Shown one piece after another: positions 1-8,312 of a stretch of 64,000 nucleotides of DNA. Origin of the DNA: CAIYQJ01 sp963717255 (GTDB lineage: Bacteria > Chloroflexota > Limnocylindria > Limnocylindrales > CSP1-4); NCBI GenBank assembly GCA_963717255.1, contig CAVQVT010000006.1, positions 248,001 through 312,000 on the forward strand. The letters run 5' to 3'. Each line of letters opens with the position of its first letter. Positions within the stretch are counted from its first letter, which is position 1. The position numbers and the translations under genes are program-made. The notes below the pieces were generated by a model that was not told the origin of the DNA, searched no databases, and was given only the letters and a program-made list of their open reading frames with translations.

Positions 1-1
1 T

Positions 2-379
2 GCCGCGGGCGCGATCGTGAAGGTGATCTTCGAGAACGCCTACCTGACCGACGACGAGAAGGTCCGTGCCTGCCGTCTCTCCGAGGCCGCCGGCGCCGAC
101 TTCGTGAAGACGAGCACCGGCTTCGCGCTGTCGGGCGCCACGCACGACGACCTGCGCCTCATGCGGGCGAACACGTCGCCGCACGTCCAGGTCAAGGCGG
201 CCGGCGGCGTCCGCACGCTCGACGCGCTCCTCGACGTGATGGAGCTCGGCGTCACCCGGATCGGCGCGACCGCCACCGAGACGATCATCCTCGACTTCCG
301 CGCCCGGAAGGCGGCCGCCGCCGCGGGGGCAGCGGTCCCCGCCGGTGCGGACCCCGGCCACGACGAGGGAGGCTACTGA
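2..379 (+). CDS. deoC: Deoxyribose-phosphate aldolase, 3' part only
   Basis: The gene is cut by the window edge; about 125 C-terminal codons are present in the frame that runs off the left end. DeoC cleaves 2-deoxyribose-5-phosphate to glyceraldehyde-3-phosphate and acetaldehyde through a Schiff base. The motif DFVKTSTGF carries the Schiff-base lysine, and VKAAGGVRT holds the second conserved lysine of the TIM barrel. The stop overlaps the next start (ATGA), so it is co-transcribed with the oxidoreductase, SIS and ABC importer genes. An aldolase at the head of a sugar-import operon suggests that the imported compound ends as a deoxy-sugar or related phosphate, but the true substrate could be another small aldol. 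Confidence 0.88.
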   Translation, partial: AAGAIVKVIFENAYLTDDEKVRACRLSEAAGADFVKTSTGFALSGATHDDLRLMRANTSPHVQVKAAGGVRTLDALLDVMELGVTRIGATATETIILDFRARKAAAAAGAAVPAGADPGHDEGGY

Positions 380-1443
380 TGGCTCCTCCCGTCCGGGTCG
401 CCATGCTCGGCTGCGGCTTCATCGGCGAGTTCCATGCGCAGGGGCTGCGCTACGTCCGTGACGCGCGGCTCGTCGCCGGCTGCGACGCCGACGCCGGGCG
501 GCGCGAGGCGTACGCGGCGCGCTTCGGCTGCCGCGCCATCGCCTCGCTCGAGGAGCTGTGCGCCGACCCCGAGGTGGACCTGGTCGTCGTCTCGGTCCCC
601 AACCACCTGCACCGCGAGGCGGTCCTCGCAGTGGCGGCCGCAGGCAAGGGCGTGGCCTGCACGAAGCCCCTCGGCCGCAACGCGGACGAGGCGGCCGACA
701 TGCTCCGCGCGGTCGCGGACGCCGGCGTCTTCAACGCGTACCTCGAGAACGTCATCTTCAACCCCGACCTCCTGCGCATGCGGGAGATGGTCGAGGCGGG
801 CTCCATCGGCCGCCTCACCACGGTGCGGGCGCGCGAGGGGCACTCCGGCCCTCACGCGGCGCACTTCTGGGACGCCGAGCTGGCCGGCGGCGGCGCACTG
901 CTCGACATGGCGTCCCACGGTGCCGAGTACGCCCGCTTCCTGTTCGGCAAGGCCGTCGCCGTCACCGATGTCTTCGCCTGGGGCGCGAGCCTCGTCCACG
1001 GCGCACGGACCACGGGCGAGGACAACGCCCTGATGATCATGCGCTTCGAGGACGGGCGGACGGCCACCATCGACGTCTCCTGGTCCTCCAGGGGCGGTCT
1101 CGAGGGGCGTTTCGAGGCGTACGGCGATGCCGGCCGCCTGATCACCGACATCAGCGTCGGGTCGCTCAAGGCGTTCGTGGAGCGGCCGGCGGGATACGTG
1201 GTGGAGAAGGCGGACGCCGACACGGGCTGGCTCTTCCCGGTCCCTGACGAGGTCCGCGTCCACGGCCACGACCTGATGATGGCCGACGTGATCGAGGCGT
1301 ACTGCGACGGACGGGCCCCGCAGGAGACGTTCCGCGACGGCTATGTCGTGAACGGCGTGCTCGATGCGGCCTACCGCTCGATGCGGAGCGGACGCTGGGA
1401 GCCGGTCACGCTGGACGCCGCGCTGCTGGCGGGCGCCGGTTGA
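379..1443 (+). CDS. Gfo/Idh/MocA family NAD(P)-dependent oxidoreductase
   Basis: A 354-residue soluble dehydrogenase. The N-terminal Rossmann fold carries LGCGFIGEFHA (about residues 10-20), and the lysine of the family's EKP motif is kept in the variant CTKPLGRN. The C-terminal half (about 130-350) is the usual alpha/beta substrate domain with GGALLDMASHGAEYARFLFG, which supplies the conserved histidine. Members oxidise or reduce sugars, inositols and sugar derivatives; the substrate cannot be read here. The ATG overlaps the deoC stop by one base and the stop overlaps the following TTG start, which indicates translational coupling. Its place next to SIS and ROK genes suggests a step in catabolism of the imported sugar. 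Confidence 0.88.
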   Translation: MAPPVRVAMLGCGFIGEFHAQGLRYVRDARLVAGCDADAGRREAYAARFGCRAIASLEELCADPEVDLVVVSVPNHLHREAVLAVAAAGKGVACTKPLGRNADEAADMLRAVADAGVFNAYLENVIFNPDLLRMREMVEAGSIGRLTTVRAREGHSGPHAAHFWDAELAGGGALLDMASHGAEYARFLFGKAVAVTDVFAWGASLVHGARTTGEDNALMIMRFEDGRTATIDVSWSSRGGLEGRFEAYGDAGRLITDISVGSLKAFVERPAGYVVEKADADTGWLFPVPDEVRVHGHDLMMADVIEAYCDGRAPQETFRDGYVVNGVLDAAYRSMRSGRWEPVTLDAALLAGAG

Positions 1444-2237
1444 CGGCGCACGAGACGGCCGCGGCGACCTGGCTCCGCGAGGCCGCGGTTGTGCTTGCGC
1501 GGGTCACGGAGACCCAGGCGGACGGGATCGAGACGGCCAGCCTGTGGTGCGCCGAGGCGATCGCTGCCGACGGGCTGGTCCACCTGTTCGGGACGGGCCA
1601 CTCGCGGATCCCGGTCGAGGAGATGTTCCCCCGCTACGGCTCGTACCCGGGGTTCAACCCGATCGTCGAGCTGTCCATGACCTTCCACACGCAGGTGGTC
1701 GGGGCCAACGGGCAGCGGCAGGCGATGTTCATCGAGCGGATCCCGGGACTCGCGGAGGTCATCCTCTCGAACTTCCGGTTCGCACCCCTCGACGTGATGA
1801 TCGTCTTCTCGGCCGGCGGCCTCACGGCCGTGCCCGTGGAGATGGCCAGGGGCGCGAGGGCGCGGGGACTGCGCGTCATCGCCGTCACATCTGTGGCACA
1901 GTCCCTCTCTGCGGAGCCCGAGCCCGCCGCAGGGCGGAGGCTCCTGGAGGAGGCGGACCTCGTCCTGGACGTGTGCAGCCCGCCCGCCGACGCGATGGTC
2001 GCGATCGACGGGCTGGACACACCCGTCGGGCCGGGGTCCACGATCGGTGCGGTCGCGATCGTCAACGCGATCAAGACCAGGACGGCCGAGCTGCTCGTGC
2101 AACGTGGGGCGATGCCCCCCGTGATCACGCGGGCCAGCGCGGTCGGGAAGCAGAAGTCGCAGCGGCTCTTCGATGACGCATATCGAGAGCACGCACGGCG
2201 GCTCGCCCGGGCGATCGACAGGTCGGCCGGCGAGTGA
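1440..2237 (+). CDS. SIS-domain sugar isomerase family protein
   Basis: A 265-residue protein with one sugar-isomerase (SIS) fold. FGTGHSRIPVEEMFPR (about residues 50-65) and VFSAGGLTAVPVEMA (about 121-135) correspond to the two phosphosugar-binding stretches. It matches the UPF0309-like group rather than GmhA or the GlmS C-terminus. Such proteins isomerise or bind phosphosugars, often amino-sugar phosphates. The start is TTG inside the preceding stop region, chosen because it keeps the coupling and the N-terminal helix; no better in-frame start exists. It lies between the dehydrogenase and the binding protein, so a role in processing the imported sugar is inferred. Confidence 0.8.
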   Translation: MTAHETAAATWLREAAVVLARVTETQADGIETASLWCAEAIAADGLVHLFGTGHSRIPVEEMFPRYGSYPGFNPIVELSMTFHTQVVGANGQRQAMFIERIPGLAEVILSNFRFAPLDVMIVFSAGGLTAVPVEMARGARARGLRVIAVTSVAQSLSAEPEPAAGRRLLEEADLVLDVCSPPADAMVAIDGLDTPVGPGSTIGAVAIVNAIKTRTAELLVQRGAMPPVITRASAVGKQKSQRLFDDAYREHARRLARAIDRSAGE

Positions 2238-2329
2238 GGAGGCGAGGGGCCGGACGGTCTCTCGGCGGATACGGTGGGATCGCCGCCCCAGCGGGGGGCG
2301 GCCGGTCGGCCGACAGAGGAGGTTCGTTC

Positions 2330-3523
2330 ATGAAGCATCACGGGAAGGCCCGAGCGCTGATCGCCATCGGGGCGGTCGCGCTGATCGTGGCCGCCTGCAG
2401 CAGCAGCGGGGCGACGAGCGCCCCGGCGACCGAGGCCCCGGCGACGGCGGCACCGGCGACCGAGGCCCCGGCGACGGCGGCACCGGCGACCGAGGCTCCC
2501 TCGGCGAGCGCCGAGGCCAAGATGTGGAAGATCGGGTACTCGAACGGCCTCGGCGTGGGCAACGGCTTCCGCGAGGAGCAGGTCTGCACCGCCAAGGCAG
2601 AGGCGCTCGCGTCCGGCCAGGTCTCCGAGCTCACCACGATCCACCGGGTCACGGACGCCGCCGGCCAGCTTCAGGACCTCCGGGACCTGATCGCCAAGGG
2701 GGTCGACGCGATCGTCTTCAACCCGAACGACCCGTCGGCCCTCAACCCGGCCCTCGAGGAGGCCAACGCCGCCGGCATCAAGACCATCTCGGTCGATGCC
2801 TACGTGACGGACCCGAACACCTTCAACCTGTACAACAACCAGATCCAGTACGCCTACCTCGGCGCCAAGTGGCTGTTCGAGCAGATGGGCGGCAAGGGCA
2901 ACGTCTACTACATGCGCGGCGCCGCCGGCCACCCGGCCGACAACGACCGCCACATCGGGTTCCAGAAGGCCCTCGCCGAGTACCCGGACATCAAGGTCCT
3001 CCCGACCATCGACGGCGTCGCGACTCAGTGGGATCCGGCGACGGGCACCCAGCTGATCAACGACTTCATCGCGAGCGGGGGGTACGACACCATCCAGGGC
3101 ATCTGGACCTCGGGCATCGACTCCCAGGTCGTCGATGCGATCAAGGCCGCGAACAAGCCGTTCGTGCCGATCGTCGGCGCCGACCTCGGCGCGTTCGTCG
3201 GCCAGCTCCTCAACCCGACCGACTACCCCGGCCTCGTGGGCGCCGCCGTGACCAACACGGCCGCCGTCGGCGGCGCAGGCGTCGGCCTCGCCCTCAAGCT
3301 CCTGAACAAGGAGTCCGTCGAGACCGATCCGTCGGCAGCCCAGCCGAACACGGTCCTCCTCGTGCCCGTCCTCGCGACCAACGCGACCGACGACGGCAAG
3401 GCCCTCCTGAAGTCGTGGCAGGTCGATGGTCTCGACCCGCTCTGGCCGCTCGGTCTCCAGATCGCCGGCTTCACGACGTACACCCCCGAGCAGGCCGTCG
3501 CCTGCAAGGGCCCGGGCGAGTAG
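2330..3523 (+). CDS. Sugar ABC transporter substrate-binding lipoprotein
   Basis: A 397-residue periplasmic-binding-protein-1/RbsB-like solute-binding lipoprotein. The start is ATG at 2330 with AGGAGG at 2317-2322 just upstream; a longer open frame back to 2234 lacks a ribosome site. The signal peptide ends in a lipobox, LIVAAC, so the mature protein is lipid-anchored. A low-complexity linker of APATEAPATA units follows (nearly identical 30-base repeats, 2413-2500). The binding fold begins with KIGYSNGLGVGNGFREEQ, and GVDAIVFNPNDPSALNP is the typical hinge-region motif. It delivers a sugar to the ATPase and two permeases encoded downstream. An intercistronic hairpin after the gene probably raises its expression above that of the membrane parts. 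Confidence 0.92.
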   Translation: MKHHGKARALIAIGAVALIVAACSSSGATSAPATEAPATAAPATEAPATAAPATEAPSASAEAKMWKIGYSNGLGVGNGFREEQVCTAKAEALASGQVSELTTIHRVTDAAGQLQDLRDLIAKGVDAIVFNPNDPSALNPALEEANAAGIKTISVDAYVTDPNTFNLYNNQIQYAYLGAKWLFEQMGGKGNVYYMRGAAGHPADNDRHIGFQKALAEYPDIKVLPTIDGVATQWDPATGTQLINDFIASGGYDTIQGIWTSGIDSQVVDAIKAANKPFVPIVGADLGAFVGQLLNPTDYPGLVGAAVTNTAAVGGAGVGLALKLLNKESVETDPSAAQPNTVLLVPVLATNATDDGKALLKSWQVDGLDPLWPLGLQIAGFTTYTPEQAVACKGPGE

Positions 3524-3543
3524 GCTCCCCCGGCTCACGGATC

Positions 3544-3575
3544 GCGAGGGATGCCGGTCCGCCGGCATCCCTCGC
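3544..3575 (+). terminator. Intercistronic hairpin between binding-protein and ATPase genes
   Basis: A perfect 14-bp inverted repeat (3544-3557 with 3562-3575) encloses a TCCG loop, 20 bases after the binding-protein stop. There is no T-run, so it is more likely a partial attenuator or 3'-end stabiliser, as is common after binding-protein genes. Confidence 0.6.
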
Positions 3576-3603
3576 ACCCCGCCCTTCCACCGCACGGGGA
3601 CCG

Positions 3604-5205
3604 ATGACCACGATCGCCACCGACCTCCTGCTCGAGGCCACCGGCGTCACGAAGACCTACGGCGCCGTCGTGGCACTCAGGGCCGCGTCGCTCGCCGTCC
3701 GCCCCGGTGAGGTCCACGCCCTCATGGGCGCGAACGGTGCGGGCAAGAGCACGCTCGTGAAGATCCTCACGGGCGCCGTCCGGCCCGACGACGGCAGGAT
3801 CGCCGTCCGCGGGAAGGAGCGGGTCGTCCACTCGCCGGCCGAGGCACGCCGCGGCGGCCTCGTCCCCGTCTACCAGGAGCCGGCCCTCATCCCCGACCTG
3901 GACCTCCGGTCCAACCTGCGGCTCACGCAGACGCCGCTCGAGCCGTTCCGCCACTGGGTGCACGAGCTCGGGCTCGAGGAGCTCGATCTGTCGAGCATGG
4001 CGCGGCGCGTGCCGCTTGCCTCGCTCCGGATCATCGACCTCGCTCGCGCCCTCGCCATCGAGCCCGACGTCCTCATGCTCGACGAGATGACTGCGGCCCT
4101 CCCCGCGAACCTCACCGAGCGGGTGCTCGAGGTCGTCGGTCGCCAGCGGGGCGGGGACCGGTCCGTCATCTTCATCTCCCACCGGATGATCGAGATCGCC
4201 GCGGTGTGCGACCGCGCGACGGTCCTGCGCGAGGGCGAGACCGTCGGCGTCGTGGACGTGACCGGGCGCTCCGAGGATCGCATCGTCGAGCTCATGCTGG
4301 GCGAGGCCGTCGGCGAGCTGCCCGCAGTCGCGGCGCGCACCGCCGCCGGGGCGCGCGCGCGGGACGCCGGGCCGCGCATCACGGCGCGCGGCCTCACGGC
4401 CCGGACGAAGCTCCACGAGGTCACCTTCGATCTCCACCCCGGCGAGGTGCTCGGGGTCGTCGCGCTCGAGGGCCAGGGCCAGGACGAGCTGTTCGAGATC
4501 CTCTCCGGCTCGGAGCGTCCCGCCGCCGGCGAGCTGCTGGTGGACGGGGCGCCGGTCTCGTTCCGCCATCCGGCCGACGCCATCCGCGCCGGGCTCGTGT
4601 ACGTCCCCGCCGACCGTGCCGAGGCGCTCCTCATGCAGCGCTCGGTCCGCGAGAACATCGCCCTCCCGTTCACGACGAGGATGCGCGACTGGGGTCTCCT
4701 CCCGATGGGGAAGGAGAAGAAGAAGGTCGACGGCGCGATCGCGACGCTCCAGATCGACACGCGTGCCCAGGGCGAGGTGCGTCGACTGTCGGGCGGCAAC
4801 CAGCAGAAGGTGACGATCGCCCGCTGGGTCGCCGGGGGCGTGCGGACCATGCTCTGCTTCGACCCGACGCGTGGGATCGACATCCGGACGAAGAACCAGA
4901 TCTACGTCCTGCTCCGGGACCTCGCGGAGGCGGGAGCCGCCGTGCTGCTCTACACCTCCGAGCTGAAGGAGGTCCAGCTCGTCTGCGACCGGGCGATCGT
5001 CATCTTCGGCGGTCGCGTGGTCGCGGAGATCGCCGCTGCCGACGCGGATGAGCCCACTCTGCTCCGTGCGGCGTACAACCTCCGGTCCGACGCGGCGATG
5101 CCCGAGGAGATCGCCGCCGAGGCCGTGGCAGCCGAGGCCGTGGCCGCCGAGGCCGCCCCCGAGCCGGCCGCGCCCGCTCCGCGCGACCCGGAGACCGACC
5201 GATGA
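3604..5205 (+). CDS. Sugar ABC transporter ATP-binding protein, RbsA/MglA type (tandem NBD)
   Basis: A 533-residue fusion of two nucleotide-binding domains. NBD1 has an intact Walker A, GANGAGKST (residues 42-50), and a Walker B region, VLMLDE (about 156). Its expected ABC signature is replaced by VPLASLRIIDLARAL, which lacks LSGGQ. NBD2 (from about 259) has a degenerate Walker A, EGQGQDEL, normal for this family, and a good signature LSGGNQQKV (about 395) followed by FDPTRGID. The C-terminus ends in an Ala/Glu-rich tail (about 497-533). The start ATG at 3604 was chosen because the longer frame upstream is unrelated. The stop overlaps the permease start (ATGA). It energises import with the two permeases. 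Confidence 0.92.
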   Translation: MTTIATDLLLEATGVTKTYGAVVALRAASLAVRPGEVHALMGANGAGKSTLVKILTGAVRPDDGRIAVRGKERVVHSPAEARRGGLVPVYQEPALIPDLDLRSNLRLTQTPLEPFRHWVHELGLEELDLSSMARRVPLASLRIIDLARALAIEPDVLMLDEMTAALPANLTERVLEVVGRQRGGDRSVIFISHRMIEIAAVCDRATVLREGETVGVVDVTGRSEDRIVELMLGEAVGELPAVAARTAAGARARDAGPRITARGLTARTKLHEVTFDLHPGEVLGVVALEGQGQDELFEILSGSERPAAGELLVDGAPVSFRHPADAIRAGLVYVPADRAEALLMQRSVRENIALPFTTRMRDWGLLPMGKEKKKVDGAIATLQIDTRAQGEVRRLSGGNQQKVTIARWVAGGVRTMLCFDPTRGIDIRTKNQIYVLLRDLAEAGAAVLLYTSELKEVQLVCDRAIVIFGGRVVAEIAAADADEPTLLRAAYNLRSDAAMPEEIAAEAVAAEAVAAEAAPEPAAPAPRDPETDR

Positions 5206-6206
5206 GCGTCGCGACCGCCCCCGCGAACGCCGCGCGCGCCAGGTCGGCCGGCGCCCTCGAGGGCTGGCTCCGCAGGAACGCCTGGACGATCGGGCTCGTC
5301 GGCTTCCTCGCCCTCCTCCTCGTCTTCACGAAGGTCATCCAGCCCAGCTACGGGGTCACCGGCGTCCAGGGCCTCGCGATCTCCGTACTGCCCCTCGCCC
5401 TCGCGACCGTGGCGCAGGCGATCGTCGTCATCAGCGGCGGGATCGACCTCTCCATCGGCTCGATGATGGCGCTCACGAGCGTCATCGCGGCCGCGCTCAT
5501 GAAGGGCCAGTCGGAGGAGTTCGCGATCGCGGTGGTGATCGGCGTCATGCTCTTCGGGCTCGTCCTCGGCTTCGTGAACGGCAGTCTCGTCGTCCTCACC
5601 AGGGTGCCGGACATCGTCGTCACGCTGGCGATGTCGTTCGTCTGGGCCGGCTGCGCGCTCCTCGTGCTGAAGACCCCGGGTGGGGGCTCGGCGAAGTGGC
5701 TGAAGGAGCTCGTCACCGGGTCCCTCGGCAACGAGTGGATCCCGAAGGCGGCGGTCGTCCTCATCGTGATCGTCGCCGTCATCTGGATCCCCGTCCGACG
5801 GTCGCGGCTCGGGCTCGCGGTCTTCGCGATCGGCAGCAACCGGCTCGCGGCGTTCCGCAGCGGCGTCTCCGTCGGCCGGACGAGGATCGCGGCCTACATG
5901 CTGACCGGTCTCTTCGCGGCGATCGGCGGTCTCTCGCTCACGGCGAGCACCGGGATCGGGACACCGGTCCCTGGGCCCTACACGCTCATGAGCGTCGCCG
6001 CGGTGGTCCTCGGCGGCGTCGCCCTCGCGGGCGGTCGGGGCGGGGTCTTCGGCCCGCTGGTCGCGGTCGTCATCCTCCAGATCATCCGGACCGACATGAC
6101 CTTCCTCAACGTCAACACGAACCTCGCGGTCGTGGTGCAGGGGATCATCCTCATCGGGGTCGTCATGATCGGCAGCCTCATCCAGATCCGGAGGGCCCGC
6201 GCATGA
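5202..6206 (+). CDS. Sugar ABC transporter permease (RbsC family), first
   Basis: A 334-residue integral membrane protein with 8-10 hydrophobic segments. It carries the BPD_transp_2 hallmark SGGIDLSIGSMMALTSV (about residues 78-94) and a C-terminal LGGVALAGGRGGVFGPLV loop. It forms the channel of a ribose/xylose/galactofuranose-type importer with the permease encoded next. Its start overlaps the ATPase stop, and its stop overlaps the second permease start (ATGA), so the three are coupled. Having two different permease genes rather than one homodimerising RbsC resembles the YtfT/YjfF arrangement. Confidence 0.92.
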   Translation: MSVATAPANAARARSAGALEGWLRRNAWTIGLVGFLALLLVFTKVIQPSYGVTGVQGLAISVLPLALATVAQAIVVISGGIDLSIGSMMALTSVIAAALMKGQSEEFAIAVVIGVMLFGLVLGFVNGSLVVLTRVPDIVVTLAMSFVWAGCALLVLKTPGGGSAKWLKELVTGSLGNEWIPKAAVVLIVIVAVIWIPVRRSRLGLAVFAIGSNRLAAFRSGVSVGRTRIAAYMLTGLFAAIGGLSLTASTGIGTPVPGPYTLMSVAAVVLGGVALAGGRGGVFGPLVAVVILQIIRTDMTFLNVNTNLAVVVQGIILIGVVMIGSLIQIRRARA

Positions 6207-7210
6207 GCGGCACCGCGAGCTCGCCGGCTGCTCCGAGGGCGCGCAGTCGGTGGCTCACCGTCGCCGCCTGGCGGGCGCTCTTCCGCGACCGCCCGCTCAT
6301 CCCGCTCATCGGCCTGCTCGTCCTGCTCGTCGTGCTCATGGCGTTGGTCAAGCCGGACATCATGAAGGCCAACTGGTTCGGCGTGACGATCCGGGCGGCG
6401 ATCCCGCTCGCCCTGCTCGCGGCCTGCCAGACGATCACGTTCCTCACGGGCGGAATCGACCTGTCCGTCGGCGCTGTCGCCTCGATGTCCGGGTTCCTCG
6501 TCGCGACGCTCGTCGGCCCACAGGGGCTCGTCCTCGCGATCGTCATCGCGCTCGTGATCGCGGCGATCGCGGGAGGCGTCACCGGGATCGGGGTGGGCGT
6601 CTTCCGCGTGCACCCGCTGATCATGACCCTGGGCATGAGCCTGGTCGTCCTGGGGCTCGCGAACGTCTGGCAGATCATGATGGTCCAGACCGGTGCAGGC
6701 GTCCCGTCCCAGCTGCGATGGCTGGGGACCGGCGCGCTGTTCGAGGTGCTCCCGTACAGCCTCCTCGTCTTCGTGCCGGTCGCCGCGCTCGTGATCCTCA
6801 TGCTCCGGCGGACCGGATACGGCCGGCTCCTCTACGCGATCGGCGACAACCCCATCGCGTCGCGGCTGTCCGGCGCGCGGTCCTGGCAGGTCCTCATCGT
6901 CCTCTACATGATCTCGGCCGTCATCGCGGCCATCGCGGGCTTCCTGCTCTCGGGCCTGACGAACACCGCGAGCGTCACGCTCGCCGACACGTCCGTGCTG
7001 CCGTCGGTCGCGGCCGCGGTCATCGGCGGGACGTCGATCATGGGCGGCCGCGGCGGATACGGCGGGACGATCGTCGGCGCGCTCATCCTCACCGTCCTCA
7101 CCGCGCTTCTCGCGGCTCTCGGCTTCCCCGAGGCGGTGCGCCAGGTCCTCTTCGGATCGATCATCGTCCTCGTCGCTGCCGCCTACACCCGCGTGACGGC
7201 GGAGTCCTGA
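6203..7210 (+). CDS. Sugar ABC transporter permease (RbsC family), second
   Basis: A 335-residue membrane protein homologous to the preceding permease, with TGGIDLSVGAVASMSGF (about residues 80-96) and IGGTSIMGGRGGYGGT near the C-terminus. The ATG at 6203 overlaps the previous stop and was preferred over a longer unrelated frame upstream. It most likely pairs with the first permease as a heterodimer. The N-terminal 20 residues are polar and cytoplasmic. The next gene, a ROK kinase, begins 17 bases after the stop. Confidence 0.92.
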   Translation: MSGTASSPAAPRARSRWLTVAAWRALFRDRPLIPLIGLLVLLVVLMALVKPDIMKANWFGVTIRAAIPLALLAACQTITFLTGGIDLSVGAVASMSGFLVATLVGPQGLVLAIVIALVIAAIAGGVTGIGVGVFRVHPLIMTLGMSLVVLGLANVWQIMMVQTGAGVPSQLRWLGTGALFEVLPYSLLVFVPVAALVILMLRRTGYGRLLYAIGDNPIASRLSGARSWQVLIVLYMISAVIAAIAGFLLSGLTNTASVTLADTSVLPSVAAAVIGGTSIMGGRGGYGGTIVGALILTVLTALLAALGFPEAVRQVLFGSIIVLVAAAYTRVTAES

Positions 7211-7227
7211 GCAGGCCGGGCGGGAGC

Positions 7228-8178
7228 GTGGACGGCACGGCGCGCGCCGCGGCGACGACGACCCGCCACCTGGGGCTCGACCTCGGCGGCACGAACCTCA
7301 AGTGGGCCGTCCTCTCGCAGGCGGACGGCCGGTGGGAGATGCTCGCCCGTGACCAGGAGCCGACGCGCGTCGTCCCCGATCTCGACGGGGTGCCCGACGC
7401 GATCGTCGACCAGTTCTGCGATCTCGCCGTGGCGGCGATCGGCGCATGGGGCCCGATCGCGACCGTCGGGGTCGGCGTCCCCGGCCTCTACGACCCGGCG
7501 ACCGGCCGCGTGCGTTTCCTCCCGAACGTCCCGGGGCCGTGGGCCGGCCACCCGGTCGGCGAGCCCCTGGCGGCCGCGACGGGGCTGCCGACGTCGCTCA
7601 TCAACGACGCGCGCGCGTTCGGCCTCGCCGAGCTGCGCCTCGGCGCGGCACGCGGCGCGTCGTCCATGGTCGGCCTGACCCTGGGGACGGGGGTGGGAGG
7701 CGCTCTCGTCATCGGCGGGCGGCTGCTGCAGGGTCACGACGGGACGGCCGGCGAGATGGGCCACCAGACCATCGACCCGGACGGCCCCTGGTGCGGCTGC
7801 GGCAACCGCGGCTGCATGGAGGCCTACGCGCGGGCCGACCAGGTCGCGGCCGCGTGCGGGACGGCGACGGCCGAGGAGGCCGTGCGGGCGGCGCGCGCGG
7901 GCGAGGCGCGGGCGCTGCGCGGCCTCGCCGACGTGGGACGGTACCTGGGCATCGGGCTCGCGAACATGATCAACGTGATCTCCCCGGACGTCATCGTCCT
8001 CGGGGGCGGCGTCGCGGCGGCCGGTGACCTGCTCTTCGAGCCGATCCGTGCCGAGATCGCGCGGCGCGCGACGATGACGGACATCTCGCAGGTGCGCCTC
8101 GTCCCGGCCGAGCTGGGCGTCTGGGCGGGCGCGTATGGCGCCGCGGTCCATGGCGCGGAGCGGGCCGGCCTGGGCTGA
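7228..8178 (+). CDS. ROK family sugar kinase (glucokinase-like)
   Basis: A 316-residue cytoplasmic kinase expected to phosphorylate the imported sugar. The ATP-phosphate motif LDLGGTNLKWAVL lies near the N-terminus. The ROK zinc site is intact: GHQTIDPDG followed by CGCGNRGCMEAYA supplies the His and three Cys ligands, and INDARAFGLAE carries the catalytic Asp region. The start is taken as GTG at 7228 with GGGAG just upstream; the open frame continues far upstream but only as antisense-like sequence. It is the last gene of the operon and is followed by a strong terminator. Substrate specificity within ROK (glucose, N-acetyl-sugars, allose) cannot be read from sequence. Confidence 0.9.
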   Translation: MDGTARAAATTTRHLGLDLGGTNLKWAVLSQADGRWEMLARDQEPTRVVPDLDGVPDAIVDQFCDLAVAAIGAWGPIATVGVGVPGLYDPATGRVRFLPNVPGPWAGHPVGEPLAAATGLPTSLINDARAFGLAELRLGAARGASSMVGLTLGTGVGGALVIGGRLLQGHDGTAGEMGHQTIDPDGPWCGCGNRGCMEAYARADQVAAACGTATAEEAVRAARAGEARALRGLADVGRYLGIGLANMINVISPDVIVLGGGVAAAGDLLFEPIRAEIARRATMTDISQVRLVPAELGVWAGAYGAAVHGAERAGLG

Positions 8179-8233
8179 GGGCGCATCCGGGACGCATGCG
8201 CCGGCGCCCCTGCCCGGGAGCCTCTGACGATGG

Positions 8234-8303
8234 AACGAGCCGGTGTCACGCGACGCCGGCTCGTTGGTGTGCCCGCGCGGCCGAGGGGCATCCGGCCGCG
8301 CGG
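8234..8303. terminator. Bidirectional terminator between convergent operons
   Basis: Two hairpins lie between the kinase stop and the convergent reductase stop. The first has 14-bp arms (8234-8247 and 8252-8265) with one G-U pair and an ACGC loop, followed by TTGGTGT. The second has perfect 10-bp arms (8273-8282 and 8294-8303). Confidence 0.75.
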
Positions 8304-8312
8304 ACCCTGGAT

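Noticed and set aside
2173..3603. Upstream extension of the ABC ATPase to a 1010-residue protein
   Set aside because: The extra 477 residues are an off-frame reading of the binding-protein gene; the ATPase family begins at 3604.
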